A DNA stretch of 22,228 nt, taken from the NCBI GenBank assembly GCA_964648365.1, contig CAZYLK010000093.1, forward strand, positions 1-22,228, read 5' to 3'. The position numbers and the translations under genes are program-made. The notes beneath the pieces were generated by a model. It ran no database searches. It was not told the origin of the DNA and saw only the letters and a program-made list of their open reading frames with translations. This DNA comes from SURF-32 sp964648365 (lineage in GTDB: Bacteria; Planctomycetota; Phycisphaerae; UBA1845). This document shows positions 7,358 to 14,525 of this stretch, piece after piece. Numbering within the stretch: the stretch's first letter is position 1; each line of letters opens with the position of its first letter.

Positions 7358-9046
7358 TCACGCGTCGCGGTTCCGGTGTTCGATCAACCCACGCTTGCCA
7401 TTCCCTTCTTCCTTGCGGTCTCCGCGCCCTCCGCGGTTCGCCGGATGTTCGCTGATGAACGCCGACATGATCGGCACCATGCGGAGGGCCTGCTCGACGC
7501 GGCCGAAGATGTCAACGTCGCCGCGGAAGAAAGCACTCTGCAGGGTGATGGAGCCGGTCACCATGGCGGTGAACGCCTCGCGGGCAACCGAGAAGCCGAA
7601 GCTCTCCGCCAGCCCGTTCGGGCCGCGGCGCACCTCCGCCAGTTGGCCGGCATCGAAGCGGCAGGTCCATTCCGGCGATGGCGTGCGCACATTTTGCCGG
7701 CCCGCGGTGATACGGAACCGAGCGATGGTGGTCAGTGCGTGGACCCGTGCCACGCTTGAAACGGGCACGCGCTGCGGCAGGAAACGCTCGAAATACCATG
7801 CGGGATCGACGTGGCGCGCATGCGATCCGCTACATGGCTCGCAGCTTACGCCCATTAACGAGCCGGGCGGTTCCGATTCGTCATGGGACATCTGCACGGA
7901 AGCTCCGCGCGGGCTGAAGCCCGCGGCTCGCCGTCCAAGCCTCCCGGCGGCGCTGCGCCGGGCTGTCACGCGATTCTCGCGCATGTAATCGAGCGATCGC
8001 AGAAAGAGGCTGCGATCGACCAGCCGATCGTCACCGGGCGCAACGTTCCAGCAACTGTCGAACTCGACGCCGTTGCGGAAATAGTCGCCGACGATGCTAC
8101 CCAGCGAGTAGAACGTCTCTTCGAGCCGGTTCGCGTCGGGCAGCGGCCACGTCGCGTCGCAGAATCGCCCGCCGCCGATGTCGTGGTACGCTTCCAGCCA
8201 GCGTTTGATATCGTCGTGCGTCGGCGGTTTCGGATTGGTCAGATGATGCACCCGGCCGCGGAGGGAGGCGTCTTGGACGACGTCCACGATCCGGCTCGCC
8301 GCGAGGTCGACCGGCACGAGGTTACACGTAGCGTCCGCGCGGCCGAGGATGCGGAGCGGGATGGCGTGGCGGTCGATCTGCGGGTCGTCCGCCGCGACAC
8401 GCGCGAGCAGTTCCGTCGCGCGGGCCACCAGGTAGATGCCGTTGAAGTTGGTGGTGCGGCCGTGCGGGCGGTCGCCAAAGAGAATCGACGGACGGCAGAT
8501 CGTGGCGCGATCGCCGAAGGCTTCGACGACGAGCCGCTCCGCCAGCCACTTCGAGTGTTCGTAGGGGTTGCAGAAGCGGGGCGGGGTCGGTTCCAGAGCT
8601 TCGGCGATGCGCCCGCGGCGATCGCCGCAGACGTAAGCCGTGCTGACGAGCAGGAATTCACGCACGCCGGCGGATCGGGAGGCGTCGACCAGTGCGGCCG
8701 TGCCGTCGACGTTTGTTCTCATCGGATCGCCATCGGCGTCCGGCTGGAACGCGACGCTGGCGGCGGCGTGAAGCACAAGATCGACGCCGTGCAGGGTCTG
8801 GGCGTCGATACGTCCCGGCAGGCGGCCTTCGGTCAGTGTGATGCGTCCCGCGTCGATCAACGGATCCAGCGCGACGCCGAGTTCCGCCAACAACCACGCG
8901 AGCCGCTGTCGGCTGCGCGCCAGCGGCGGGCTGAGCATGACCGTGATCTGCGCAGCCGTGCGCCGGCGCAGTTCGGCGAGCACGTAGTGGCCGAGGAAGC
9001 CGGTTGCGCCTGTGAGGAAGATGTGTTGAGCGTTGGCTGGTGGCAT
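7358..9046 (-). CDS. NAD(P)-dependent thioester reductase-like SDR with C-terminal SCP2-like domain
   Basis: 562 residues from ATG 9046, 4 nt after the cytochrome stop. Residues 8-360 form an extended SDR of the 'male sterility'/thioester-reductase type (NAD_binding_4): Rossmann motif TGATGFLG (12-19), VLHAAASVAF (91-100), S135 or T136 in LLVSTAYV, and the catalytic pair Y162/K166 in NPYEHSK. Such domains reduce acyl thioesters or epimerise sugars; the sequence favours the acyl-reductase group. Residues about 386-540 resemble an SCP2 sterol/lipid-carrier domain (AFTAMVTGSITLQSAFFRG, DVDIFG). The two parts are joined through a palindromic repeat (7904-7962) read in frame as RRAAGFSPRG. An internal ATG at 7891 could start the SCP2-like part as a separate 177-residue protein. 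The frame extends upstream to 9184, which overlaps the cytochrome gene and is rejected. Confidence 0.8.
   Translation of the reverse strand: MPPANAQHIFLTGATGFLGHYVLAELRRRTAAQITVMLSPPLARSRQRLAWLLAELGVALDPLIDAGRITLTEGRLPGRIDAQTLHGVDLVLHAAASVAFQPDADGDPMRTNVDGTAALVDASRSAGVREFLLVSTAYVCGDRRGRIAEALEPTPPRFCNPYEHSKWLAERLVVEAFGDRATICRPSILFGDRPHGRTTNFNGIYLVARATELLARVAADDPQIDRHAIPLRILGRADATCNLVPVDLAASRIVDVVQDASLRGRVHHLTNPKPPTHDDIKRWLEAYHDIGGGRFCDATWPLPDANRLEETFYSLGSIVGDYFRNGVEFDSCWNVAPGDDRLVDRSLFLRSLDYMRENRVTARRSAAGRLGRRAAGFSPRGASVQMSHDESEPPGSLMGVSCEPCSGSHARHVDPAWYFERFLPQRVPVSSVARVHALTTIARFRITAGRQNVRTPSPEWTCRFDAGQLAEVRRGPNGLAESFGFSVAREAFTAMVTGSITLQSAFFRGDVDIFGRVEQALRMVPIMSAFISEHPANRGGRGDRKEEGNGKRGLIEHRNRDA
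7904..7962. repeat. REP-like palindromic repeat, copy A, with a second adjacent hairpin
   Basis: The 27-bp core (7904-7930) contains the perfect palindrome CGCGGGCTGAAGCCCGCG and ends GGCTCG. A second perfect hairpin follows, CCCGGCG-GCGCTG-CGCCGGG (7943-7962). It lies between the reductase and SCP2-like coding parts. The same core occurs at 9097-9123 and, inverted, at 9754-9780. Confidence 0.85.
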
Positions 9047-9050
9047 GTCG

Positions 9051-9866
9051 TCAGCGGCGCTGAATTGCGGTCGCGAGCGCGTTCTCGAGCCGAACGTCCG
9101 CGCGGGCTGAAGCCCGCGGCTCGCTGGGTACTGAAGCTGCGGTTGAGTGTTCTGGCTCGTCCAACTCTTCCGCGTGAATGTCAAGGCTCTGCAGATAGGT
9201 AATGACCAGCCAGATCTGCTCGCGGGTCAACTCATCTGCGAAGGCGGGCATCGCAGTGGATTCGCCGTCGGGGTAATCGACGACGTCGCCACTGCCCTCG
9301 TTGATGACGCGGAACCACTTCTTGGGCGCGCCGCGGTGGAGCGTGGCGGCGAGGCGTTTGCCGAACGTCTTGAAATCGGTGGCCGGATGGTTGGGCAACA
9401 CGGAAGGCCCGCGCCCGCGGGCGTCATCGCCATGGCAGCGGGCGCAATGAAACCGGTAGATCACCGCGCCGCGGCTGACGGCCTGCGGATCGTCGTGTGC
9501 GTCGAAGGGATTGCGGGTTGAACTGAGCCGGGCGTCGTCGGCCAGCACCTGTGCCCGCGTCTGATCGCGCTGAGCCGCCATCCACGCGACGTAGGCGTCG
9601 CGCCCGTCGGCGCCCGCCGCATCGAGATACGTCAGGTAGGTCGTCTCGTCAGCCTGACGGATTGCGACGTTGAGCGGCTGCGGACCGGCGCAGCTCAACA
9701 GCGCGACCAGGGCCACCGCCACTGCACAGCCGCGTGCGATCAGGCGGCTCCAGCGAGCCGCGGGCTTCAGCCCGCGCGGACTTGCCGGCACCGACCCGCC
9801 GATCAATCGCATACGGCAACATGGCATCGAAGATGCGGACCTGCAACGTCCAGCGCTATTTCCCAT
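9051..9866 (-). CDS. Monoheme cytochrome c, probable lipoprotein
   Basis: 271 residues from ATG 9866. The hydrophobic stretch CAVAVALVALLSC ends in a lipobox-like LLSC with C59, so the mature protein is probably lipid-anchored. The heme c site is CARCH (C141, C144, H145), and M206 in STAMPAF is the likely distal ligand, giving a class I electron-carrier fold (about 130-228). ATG 9866 is chosen because AGGAGG lies 4 nt upstream and the previous stop ends 11 nt away. This puts an unusually long stretch before the lipobox, part of it (SPRGLKPAAR) encoded by a palindromic repeat. ATG 9812 or GTG 9791 would give a more normal signal peptide. The C-terminal tail (SEPRASARAD) is encoded by another copy of the repeat. 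It sits in a metabolic operon, so it may pass electrons to or from a periplasmic partner. Confidence 0.85.
   Translation of the reverse strand: MGNSAGRCRSASSMPCCRMRLIGGSVPASPRGLKPAARWSRLIARGCAVAVALVALLSCAGPQPLNVAIRQADETTYLTYLDAAGADGRDAYVAWMAAQRDQTRAQVLADDARLSSTRNPFDAHDDPQAVSRGAVIYRFHCARCHGDDARGRGPSVLPNHPATDFKTFGKRLAATLHRGAPKKWFRVINEGSGDVVDYPDGESTAMPAFADELTREQIWLVITYLQSLDIHAEELDEPEHSTAASVPSEPRASARADVRLENALATAIQRR
9097..9123 (+). repeat. REP-like palindromic repeat, copy B
   Basis: A 27-bp core identical to copy A and in the same orientation. It lies near the 3' end of the cytochrome c gene, where it is translated on the minus strand as EPRASARAD. It is inverted relative to 9754-9780, so the two copies bracket most of that gene. 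Confidence 0.85.
9754..9780 (-). repeat. REP-like palindromic repeat, copy C (inverted)
   Basis: The same 27-bp core in reverse orientation. It lies within the 5' coding part of the cytochrome c gene just before the signal peptide and is translated as SPRGLKPAAR. Copies B and C also share a few flanking bases (CTGG). Confidence 0.85.
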
Positions 9867-9877
9867 TCCGCCTCCTC

Positions 9878-11518
9878 TCAATAACCGTCGGGCAGCCGGA
9901 GGCATCGCTCCAGCAGATGCGGGTCGTCAAAGTCGTACTGATCCCAGTGCAGCAGTTGGGTGCCGCGCTGCCGCGGCTGGCCGGCGCTGAGCATGCCGGT
10001 GCCGACCAGCAGCTTGCCTTCCAGGCGCCCGGCGCCGCGGACGAGGCCGTTCGGCTCGAACATACTGCCGATGCCGCCATGCGGTGTGTCGCCCGCAGCG
10101 TCAGCCGCTTCCGCCCCGCCGATCGGCAGTTGCTCCAGTTCGTCGTAGCAGTGCAATCCATACGCGCGACGCGCCAGCACGGTGCGCGAATCCAGTTCGG
10201 ATGCATCGAACGTAACGCCCGCGGGGCCATGAAAGCCGGCGCGGCTGAACAGGATGGGATGCCCCGGATGATTGCTTGGCACGTCTACCGTCTCAGGAAC
10301 GATCCAGTCCATCCTTCCGGCCACGTCGCGCTCGATGCAGAGCGTCTTGCCCTCCGCCGGCTCGCCATACTGAGCGCAGGCGGCCTGCTCGACATGCGCG
10401 GCCGGGTAGCAACGGTGGTAGCAACCGCAACAGAGCACGGTCTCGATGAGCATGGGACGACTGTTCTGGTCGAGCGTTACGCGCAGCGTCGCCCCCTCGA
10501 TGCTGCCCTTCTCGGGGTCGAACCGCTTGAGCTTCGGATGCGCGGGAAACCAGTACGTGTACGTCAACTGCACGTGACGCTGGCCGTTGATCCACGTATG
10601 CCCGCCGTACGCGTAGACGGTTGGTTCCTGCGTGTCGATCACAACGTCGCCGACGGCAGACAGCCGAACCGTGCCGATGCGGTCGAACTCCGGGTCGTAG
10701 GTGTACTCAGACGGCGTACCGCCGCCAAACGCCGCTCCGGCACAGGAAGGACAGGTGGCGGCGCGCTCGCCTGCCTGCTGATCGACGCGTTCCTGCACGA
10801 TGACGGGCGCGAACATGGCCAGCAGCGCGTCCGTTGCGTCGTCGGCGGGCGGGCTCCGGCGAGCAAGGCATGTGAAGTTCAGATCAGGTTCATAGACGTC
10901 GACGCCCGGTCCGCCTCGGTCGAGCGGCCCCGTCGGTTCGTCGATCGACGCCGCCACCATCGCCAGCATCAGGCCGCGGCCGTGACGGTCCTTCGGCGAT
11001 GCCTCGATGCCGCTTGCGAGCTGACGAGCGAGCCGGTGAACGTCGGCCGCGTCCGCCGCGGCATCCACGTTGCGCCGGAACTCAGCCAGCCGCCGATCCG
11101 CGTCCGTCCAGAACCGTTCACGCACCGCGCTGCGGAGGTCAGCGGGCGCCGGCTTGTCGGCAGCGTAATGACGCCAGATCGACCGCAGGTCTTCATCGTC
11201 GAGCCGGTCGATCTCGTTGTTGTTGGCGTATTCACCCAGCCGGCGGGCGGCTTCGACCACATCGACGAGTCCGGCGCGGGCGTCCTCCACCTCGCGTTGC
11301 TGCTCGACCGAGTCCAACCGATCGACGGCCGCGGCGTCGAAGCGCAGCGCGGGCATGGCCGTGTCCGCTAGATACGCCGCATTGCGCACCTGCGCCCGCC
11401 GGGCCGCCCAGATAACGACGGCCGGCAGATCGCGCGGCGCGCAGCCGGTTGACGCCGCCAGGAGTGCGGCCGTCACGAGGCTGGCGACGCGAGAAACGTG
11501 TAACCGCCCGTCAGTCAT
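9878..11518 (-). CDS. Unknown Cys-rich probable lipoprotein
   Basis: 546 residues; no family recognised. ATG 11518 is chosen because an export signal follows at once (RVASLVTAALLAASTGC, C26 as a lipobox-like Cys). It overlaps the previous gene's stop by 8 nt. The N-terminal 200 residues are helical and charged (YANNNEIDRLDDEDLRSIW). The C-terminal two thirds look like beta-rich enzyme or binding domain, with CPSCAG (a CxxC pair), WINGQRHVQLTYTYWFPAHP and a dense LCCGCYHRCYP cluster that could bind a metal or form disulfides. A final segment reads LHWDQYDFDDPHLLERCLRLP. The upstream extension of the frame to 11623 is shadow. Its position before a cytochrome c lipoprotein, 11 nt away, suggests a shared envelope redox role, but this is inference only. 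Confidence 0.75.
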   Translation of the reverse strand: MTDGRLHVSRVASLVTAALLAASTGCAPRDLPAVVIWAARRAQVRNAAYLADTAMPALRFDAAAVDRLDSVEQQREVEDARAGLVDVVEAARRLGEYANNNEIDRLDDEDLRSIWRHYAADKPAPADLRSAVRERFWTDADRRLAEFRRNVDAAADAADVHRLARQLASGIEASPKDRHGRGLMLAMVAASIDEPTGPLDRGGPGVDVYEPDLNFTCLARRSPPADDATDALLAMFAPVIVQERVDQQAGERAATCPSCAGAAFGGGTPSEYTYDPEFDRIGTVRLSAVGDVVIDTQEPTVYAYGGHTWINGQRHVQLTYTYWFPAHPKLKRFDPEKGSIEGATLRVTLDQNSRPMLIETVLCCGCYHRCYPAAHVEQAACAQYGEPAEGKTLCIERDVAGRMDWIVPETVDVPSNHPGHPILFSRAGFHGPAGVTFDASELDSRTVLARRAYGLHCYDELEQLPIGGAEAADAAGDTPHGGIGSMFEPNGLVRGAGRLEGKLLVGTGMLSAGQPRQRGTQLLHWDQYDFDDPHLLERCLRLPDGY

Positions 11519-12008
11519 GTGAATCAATGAGGTTGCCGCCGCCGTACATCCGGTCGAGCGCCTTCCAGAAGTTGCCCAGCCAGATCGCCGAGGCACGCTC
11601 GTTGCCGAACTCAAGCTCTTCATTCAGGAATTTCACCCAGGCCGCCTGCTTCCACGCCACGAACTGAAGGATCGCCTTGTTCCCGGCGACGCCGGGCTGA
11701 GGCTTGGCCTGGGTCTCGGGGACGAAGAGGCTCCGCAGCGACGCATTGGACGTCGGGCCCGCGAAGACGGCATGGGCGTAGACGGTGCGGTCGGCGGCGA
11801 GGTCGTACATACACACCAGGCCCACCGCCACGCCCTCTTCGACCCGTGACACGGCCGTCGGGTAAATCACCCGGACCTTGTCGTTTTCGAGCCGTTTGAA
11901 TAGGCGGGGCCGCGGCCGTACTTCGAACCCTGCTCGTGCGAGGTAGGCGGCCTCCGCCTCGAAACATGGGCTGCGGCCGAGGGCGTCGATGATCCGTTCC
12001 TGTTCCAT
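11511..12008 (-). CDS. Small protein of unknown function, first gene of the six-gene operon
   Basis: 165 residues; no recognised family. No signal peptide or membrane segment is visible, so it is probably cytoplasmic. It is Trp/Phe-rich toward the C-terminus (FVAWKQAAWVKFLNEELEF, WLGNFWKALDRMYGGG) with a predicted beta-rich centre (VRVIYPTAVSRVEEGVAVGLVCMYDL). Its stop overlaps the start of the lipoprotein gene by 8 nt, so the two are likely translated together. GGAG lies about 11 nt before ATG 12008. A promoter-like sequence is about 30-58 nt upstream of the start. Confidence 0.7.
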   Translation of the reverse strand: MEQERIIDALGRSPCFEAEAAYLARAGFEVRPRPRLFKRLENDKVRVIYPTAVSRVEEGVAVGLVCMYDLAADRTVYAHAVFAGPTSNASLRSLFVPETQAKPQPGVAGNKAILQFVAWKQAAWVKFLNEELEFGNERASAIWLGNFWKALDRMYGGGNLIDSHD

Positions 12009-12037
12009 CGTGGGAAATCTCCGATCGGTACGTCGGC

Positions 12038-12066
12038 ATTCTAGGACCGAGAGAGGGTCCGGCTAA
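12038..12066 (-). promoter_or_regulatory. Candidate promoter of the six-gene operon with a dyad in the spacer
   Basis: On the minus strand TAGAAT (12043-12038) matches a -10 box in 5 of 6 bases. It is preceded by exactly 17 nt and then TTAGCC (12066-12061), a weak -35. The spacer 12044-12060 is itself an inverted repeat, GGACC-N7-GGTCC. A start site near 12030 would leave a leader of about 20 nt before ATG 12008. Confidence 0.3.
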
Positions 12067-12071
12067 AATGG

Positions 12072-12084
12072 TGCAAGATTTGCA
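12072..12084. promoter_or_regulatory. Short perfect dyad in the divergent intergenic region
   Basis: TGCAA-GAT-TTGCA is a perfect 13-bp inverted repeat between the divergent six-gene operon and the kinase gene. It lies just upstream of the operon's candidate -35 and is a possible operator. A TATGAT -10-like hexamer facing the kinase gene lies at 12114-12119. Confidence 0.25.
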
Positions 12085-12146
12085 TGGACCCGCACGGACG
12101 GCGACCGCGGCGATATGATCCGGCCACGCGGAGGCGGATAGCCAGA

Positions 12147-13643
12147 ATGACGCTTGCCAGGCAGATGACGCTCAACATTGTTGCCACCGCCGTCGGTCTG
12201 GCGGGGCTTGGCTTCGTTGCCGTATGGGGTTTGCAAGGGGTGCAGGATGCCGCCCGTGTAGCGAGTGAGGAGTATCACGAACTGCGCCTGGTGCTCAACG
12301 TGGACGAAGCGCTGATGGCGGCGAAGGCGGCCGCCGGCCAGGAGGGCGGTGAAGACGACATTCGCACCCACCTGGACGCCGCCGCCCTGCACATCCACGC
12401 GATGGAGGAGTTCCAGCACGGCCAGCCGCTCGACGACGAAATGCACGAAGAGGACGAAAGCGATTACATCCGGCGGGTGGAGGCGGCCCTGCACGTGGCC
12501 GCGGATGCCCTGGCGTCACCCGGAGGCATGGCAACGGCGCTGACGGCCGTCGAGCAGGCCCAAGGGCAGATCCGTCACCTCGCCACAGAGATGGATGAGC
12601 GGATCGCCGCGTCGCAGGCGTCGGCGGCCGCGACGATTCTGCGGCTGCGGGTGGCGCTGGCGCTGGCTTGCGCCGCGATCGTGCTGGCGACGACGCTCGC
12701 CAGCGTCCGCCAGTATCGCGGCGTCATGGCGCCGATCCGGCGCATGCGCGACGGCGTCCGGCGCATCGCGTCGGGCCGTTTCGATGAACGCCTGTCGCTG
12801 ACCAGCCCGGCCGAGTTCCTGCAAGTCGCCGAAGCGTTCAACCACATGGCGGCTGAGCTTCAGTCGCTCTACGACACGCTCGACAAACAGGTCCGCGAAA
12901 AGAGCCGCGAGCTGGTGCGGTCGGAGCGGCTGGCCAGCGTCGGATTCCTCGCGGCCGGCGTCGCGCACGAGATCAACAACCCGCTCAACATCATCTCCGG
13001 CTATGCCGAACTGACGCTGCGGCGGCTGCGCCGGGACCGCCCGGATGGGGTGGATGCGGATCTGGAGAAGGCGCTGCAGATCGTGCGGGACGAAACCTTC
13101 CGCTGCAAACAGATCACCACCAAGCTCCTGTCGCTTTCGGCCGGGCGGGAGAACAGTCGCGAGCGCGTGTCGCTGCGGCAGGTGGTCGACGACGTCGCCT
13201 CCATGCTGGCAGGGCTGAAGCCCTACCGCGATCGACACGTTCACGTCGACATGCCGGACGGATCGGCGTGCGACGTCACGGGTAACGAAACCGAGTTAAA
13301 ACAGGTCGTGCTCAACCTCGCAATTAATGCGCTGGAGGCCGTGGCGCCGGACGTGGGCGAAGTTCACTTCGGAGGCAGCCGACAGGACGGCCTGGTGCAT
13401 CTGGTCGTGCGCGACAACGGACGGGGCATGACGCCGGAGGTGCTGGAGCACGTTTTTGAACCGTTCTTTACGCGGGGACGCGCTCCTGGAACTCACGGGT
13501 GCGGGCTGGGAATGTCCATTACACACGCCATCATCGAAGCCCACGGCGGTCGCATCCGCGCAGAAAGCGAGGGCGCAAACCGGGGCAGCCGCTTTCTCGT
13601 CGAACTGCCGGCGTACAGCGGCAACGGCGGAGCCACGTCATGA
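12147..13643 (+). CDS. Membrane sensor histidine kinase (HAMP, NtrB-like HisKA/HATPase)
   Basis: 498 residues from ATG 12147. Segments in order: TM1 (about 7-29); a periplasmic helical sensor region (30-165) with a His/acid-rich patch between residues 75 and 104 (H75, H82, H84, H91, H100 plus many Asp/Glu); TM2 (about 168-186); HAMP (187-240); a HisKA dimerisation domain with H274 in VAHEINNPLN; and a HATPase with N box NLAINALEAV, DNGRGM, VFEPFFT and GCGLGMSI. It autophosphorylates H274 in response to an envelope signal and should pass phosphate to the next gene product. Start 12147 places TM1 at the N-terminus and lies downstream of a TATGAT box; an in-frame ATG at 12084 is possible but lacks a ribosome site. 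The stop overlaps the regulator start (ATGA). Confidence 0.93.
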   Translation: MTLARQMTLNIVATAVGLAGLGFVAVWGLQGVQDAARVASEEYHELRLVLNVDEALMAAKAAAGQEGGEDDIRTHLDAAALHIHAMEEFQHGQPLDDEMHEEDESDYIRRVEAALHVAADALASPGGMATALTAVEQAQGQIRHLATEMDERIAASQASAAATILRLRVALALACAAIVLATTLASVRQYRGVMAPIRRMRDGVRRIASGRFDERLSLTSPAEFLQVAEAFNHMAAELQSLYDTLDKQVREKSRELVRSERLASVGFLAAGVAHEINNPLNIISGYAELTLRRLRRDRPDGVDADLEKALQIVRDETFRCKQITTKLLSLSAGRENSRERVSLRQVVDDVASMLAGLKPYRDRHVHVDMPDGSACDVTGNETELKQVVLNLAINALEAVAPDVGEVHFGGSRQDGLVHLVVRDNGRGMTPEVLEHVFEPFFTRGRAPGTHGCGLGMSITHAIIEAHGGRIRAESEGANRGSRFLVELPAYSGNGGATS

Positions 13644-14260
13644 ATGGAGCCGTACCGGCGGAACTGACGCGCGTGCTCATCGTCGAGGACGAAGATCGAC
13701 TGCGGACCGTGCTGATGGAGGGCGTCCGCGATATCGGATTCCCGGCCGTGGGCGTCCGCTGCGCTGAAGACGCCGTCCGTGCCATGGAGCAGGCGCCCAG
13801 CGACATCGCGATCCTCGATCTGAACCTGCCGCGCATGGACGGGCTGAAATGCTTCGAACTGCTCCGCGAGCGCTGGCCCGACTTGCAGGTGATTATTCTC
13901 ACCGGCTTCGGCACGCTGGAGGCGGCCCAGACGGCCATCAAGCTGGGCGTGGTCGAGTTCCTGACCAAGCCCGCCTCGCTGGGCGACATCGAGCAGGCGC
14001 TTCATCGCGCGTGGCGGCGGCGCCCGGCGCCCGCTCCTGTCGCGGAGGCCGTGTCAAGCGAGGAGCCGGACGACGGCGACGCCGATCCCGGCGAACCAGG
14101 CCACCCGCCGACACTGCGGGACATCGAACGAGAGTCGATCTACGCGGCGCTGGAGCGCCACCACGGCAACCGCGAGAAAGCGGCCGAAGAACTGGGTATC
14201 AGTGTCAGAAAGCTCTACTACCGGCTCGCGGAGTATGAGCACCCTGGCGGCGGTGGCTGA
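13640..14260 (+). CDS. Response regulator, receiver plus Fis-type HTH
   Basis: 206 residues. The receiver domain (about 10-125) has the acidic pair in IVEDEDRL, phospho-acceptor D60 in ILDLNLPRMDG, T in ILTGFGT and K in FLTKP. A Pro/acid-rich linker joins it to a Fis-type helix-turn-helix (about 160-203, NREKAAEELGISVRKLYYRL). The sigma54-interacting AAA+ domain of NtrC is absent, so it resembles the RegA/PrrA/ActR layout and probably acts with ordinary promoters. The ATG overlaps the kinase stop as ATGA, indicating a dedicated pair. The longer upstream frame from 13499 lies in kinase coding sequence and is rejected. Targets are unknown; the divergent six-gene operon is the obvious local candidate. 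Confidence 0.93.
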   Translation: MNGAVPAELTRVLIVEDEDRLRTVLMEGVRDIGFPAVGVRCAEDAVRAMEQAPSDIAILDLNLPRMDGLKCFELLRERWPDLQVIILTGFGTLEAAQTAIKLGVVEFLTKPASLGDIEQALHRAWRRRPAPAPVAEAVSSEEPDDGDADPGEPGHPPTLRDIERESIYAALERHHGNREKAAEELGISVRKLYYRLAEYEHPGGGG

Positions 14261-14266
14261 GCCGGG

Positions 14267-14525
14267 AAGAAAGGGAGTGGGGGATCGAGGGAGTAAGGGA
14301 GTCAGGGAAGAGCAGGTTCGAGAATCACTCCGCCCATCGGTGTTCTTGCCTGCTCGGCTCGTTCCCCCCGTTCGCCGCCCTCGCCGATGGATCGGGTCAG
14401 GGCCGCATGGGCGGGCAGGTAGAACACAACCAAGGAAAACAGGGAGTCCGGGAAGAGGCGATCGCGCAGATGCCAGACCGCATGCTTCTTCCCTTACTCC
14501 CTGCTCCCTCACTCCCTCTCCCCAG
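14267..14525. repeat. G-rich imperfect inverted repeat filling a convergent intergenic region
   Basis: Left arm 14273-14307 is purine-rich, with five G-runs of three or more separated by 3-5 nt (GGGAGTGGGGG, GGGAGTAAGGGAG). Right arm 14491-14523 is its imperfect complement, with five C-runs. Inner arms also pair: TGTTCT (14341-14346) with AGAACA (14421-14426) and the flanking GCCTGC/GCAGG. A third purine copy (CAGGGAGTCCGGGAAGAGG) lies near 14440. It may act as a bidirectional terminator or be a MITE-like relic. Confidence 0.65.

Noticed and set aside
5240..9046. Possible OleBCD-type olefin biosynthesis (hydrolase, ligase, reductase).
   Set aside because: The ligase is the short PaaK type, not the longer OleC type; the hydrolase has the HPHP-like small-hydrolase form; the reductase carries an SCP2-like domain; and no OleA thiolase is present in the window.
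9734..11371. 545-codon open frame on the plus strand, and a similar 439-codon one at 7883-9202.
   Set aside because: Both are antisense to genes with clear motifs or operon spacing, lack recognisable domains and have shadow-like composition.
13210..13224. GGGCTGAAGCCC inside the histidine kinase gene as a fourth copy of the palindromic repeat.
   Set aside because: Only the short centre matches; the flanking core is absent and the codons encode a normal kinase segment (AGLKPYRD).
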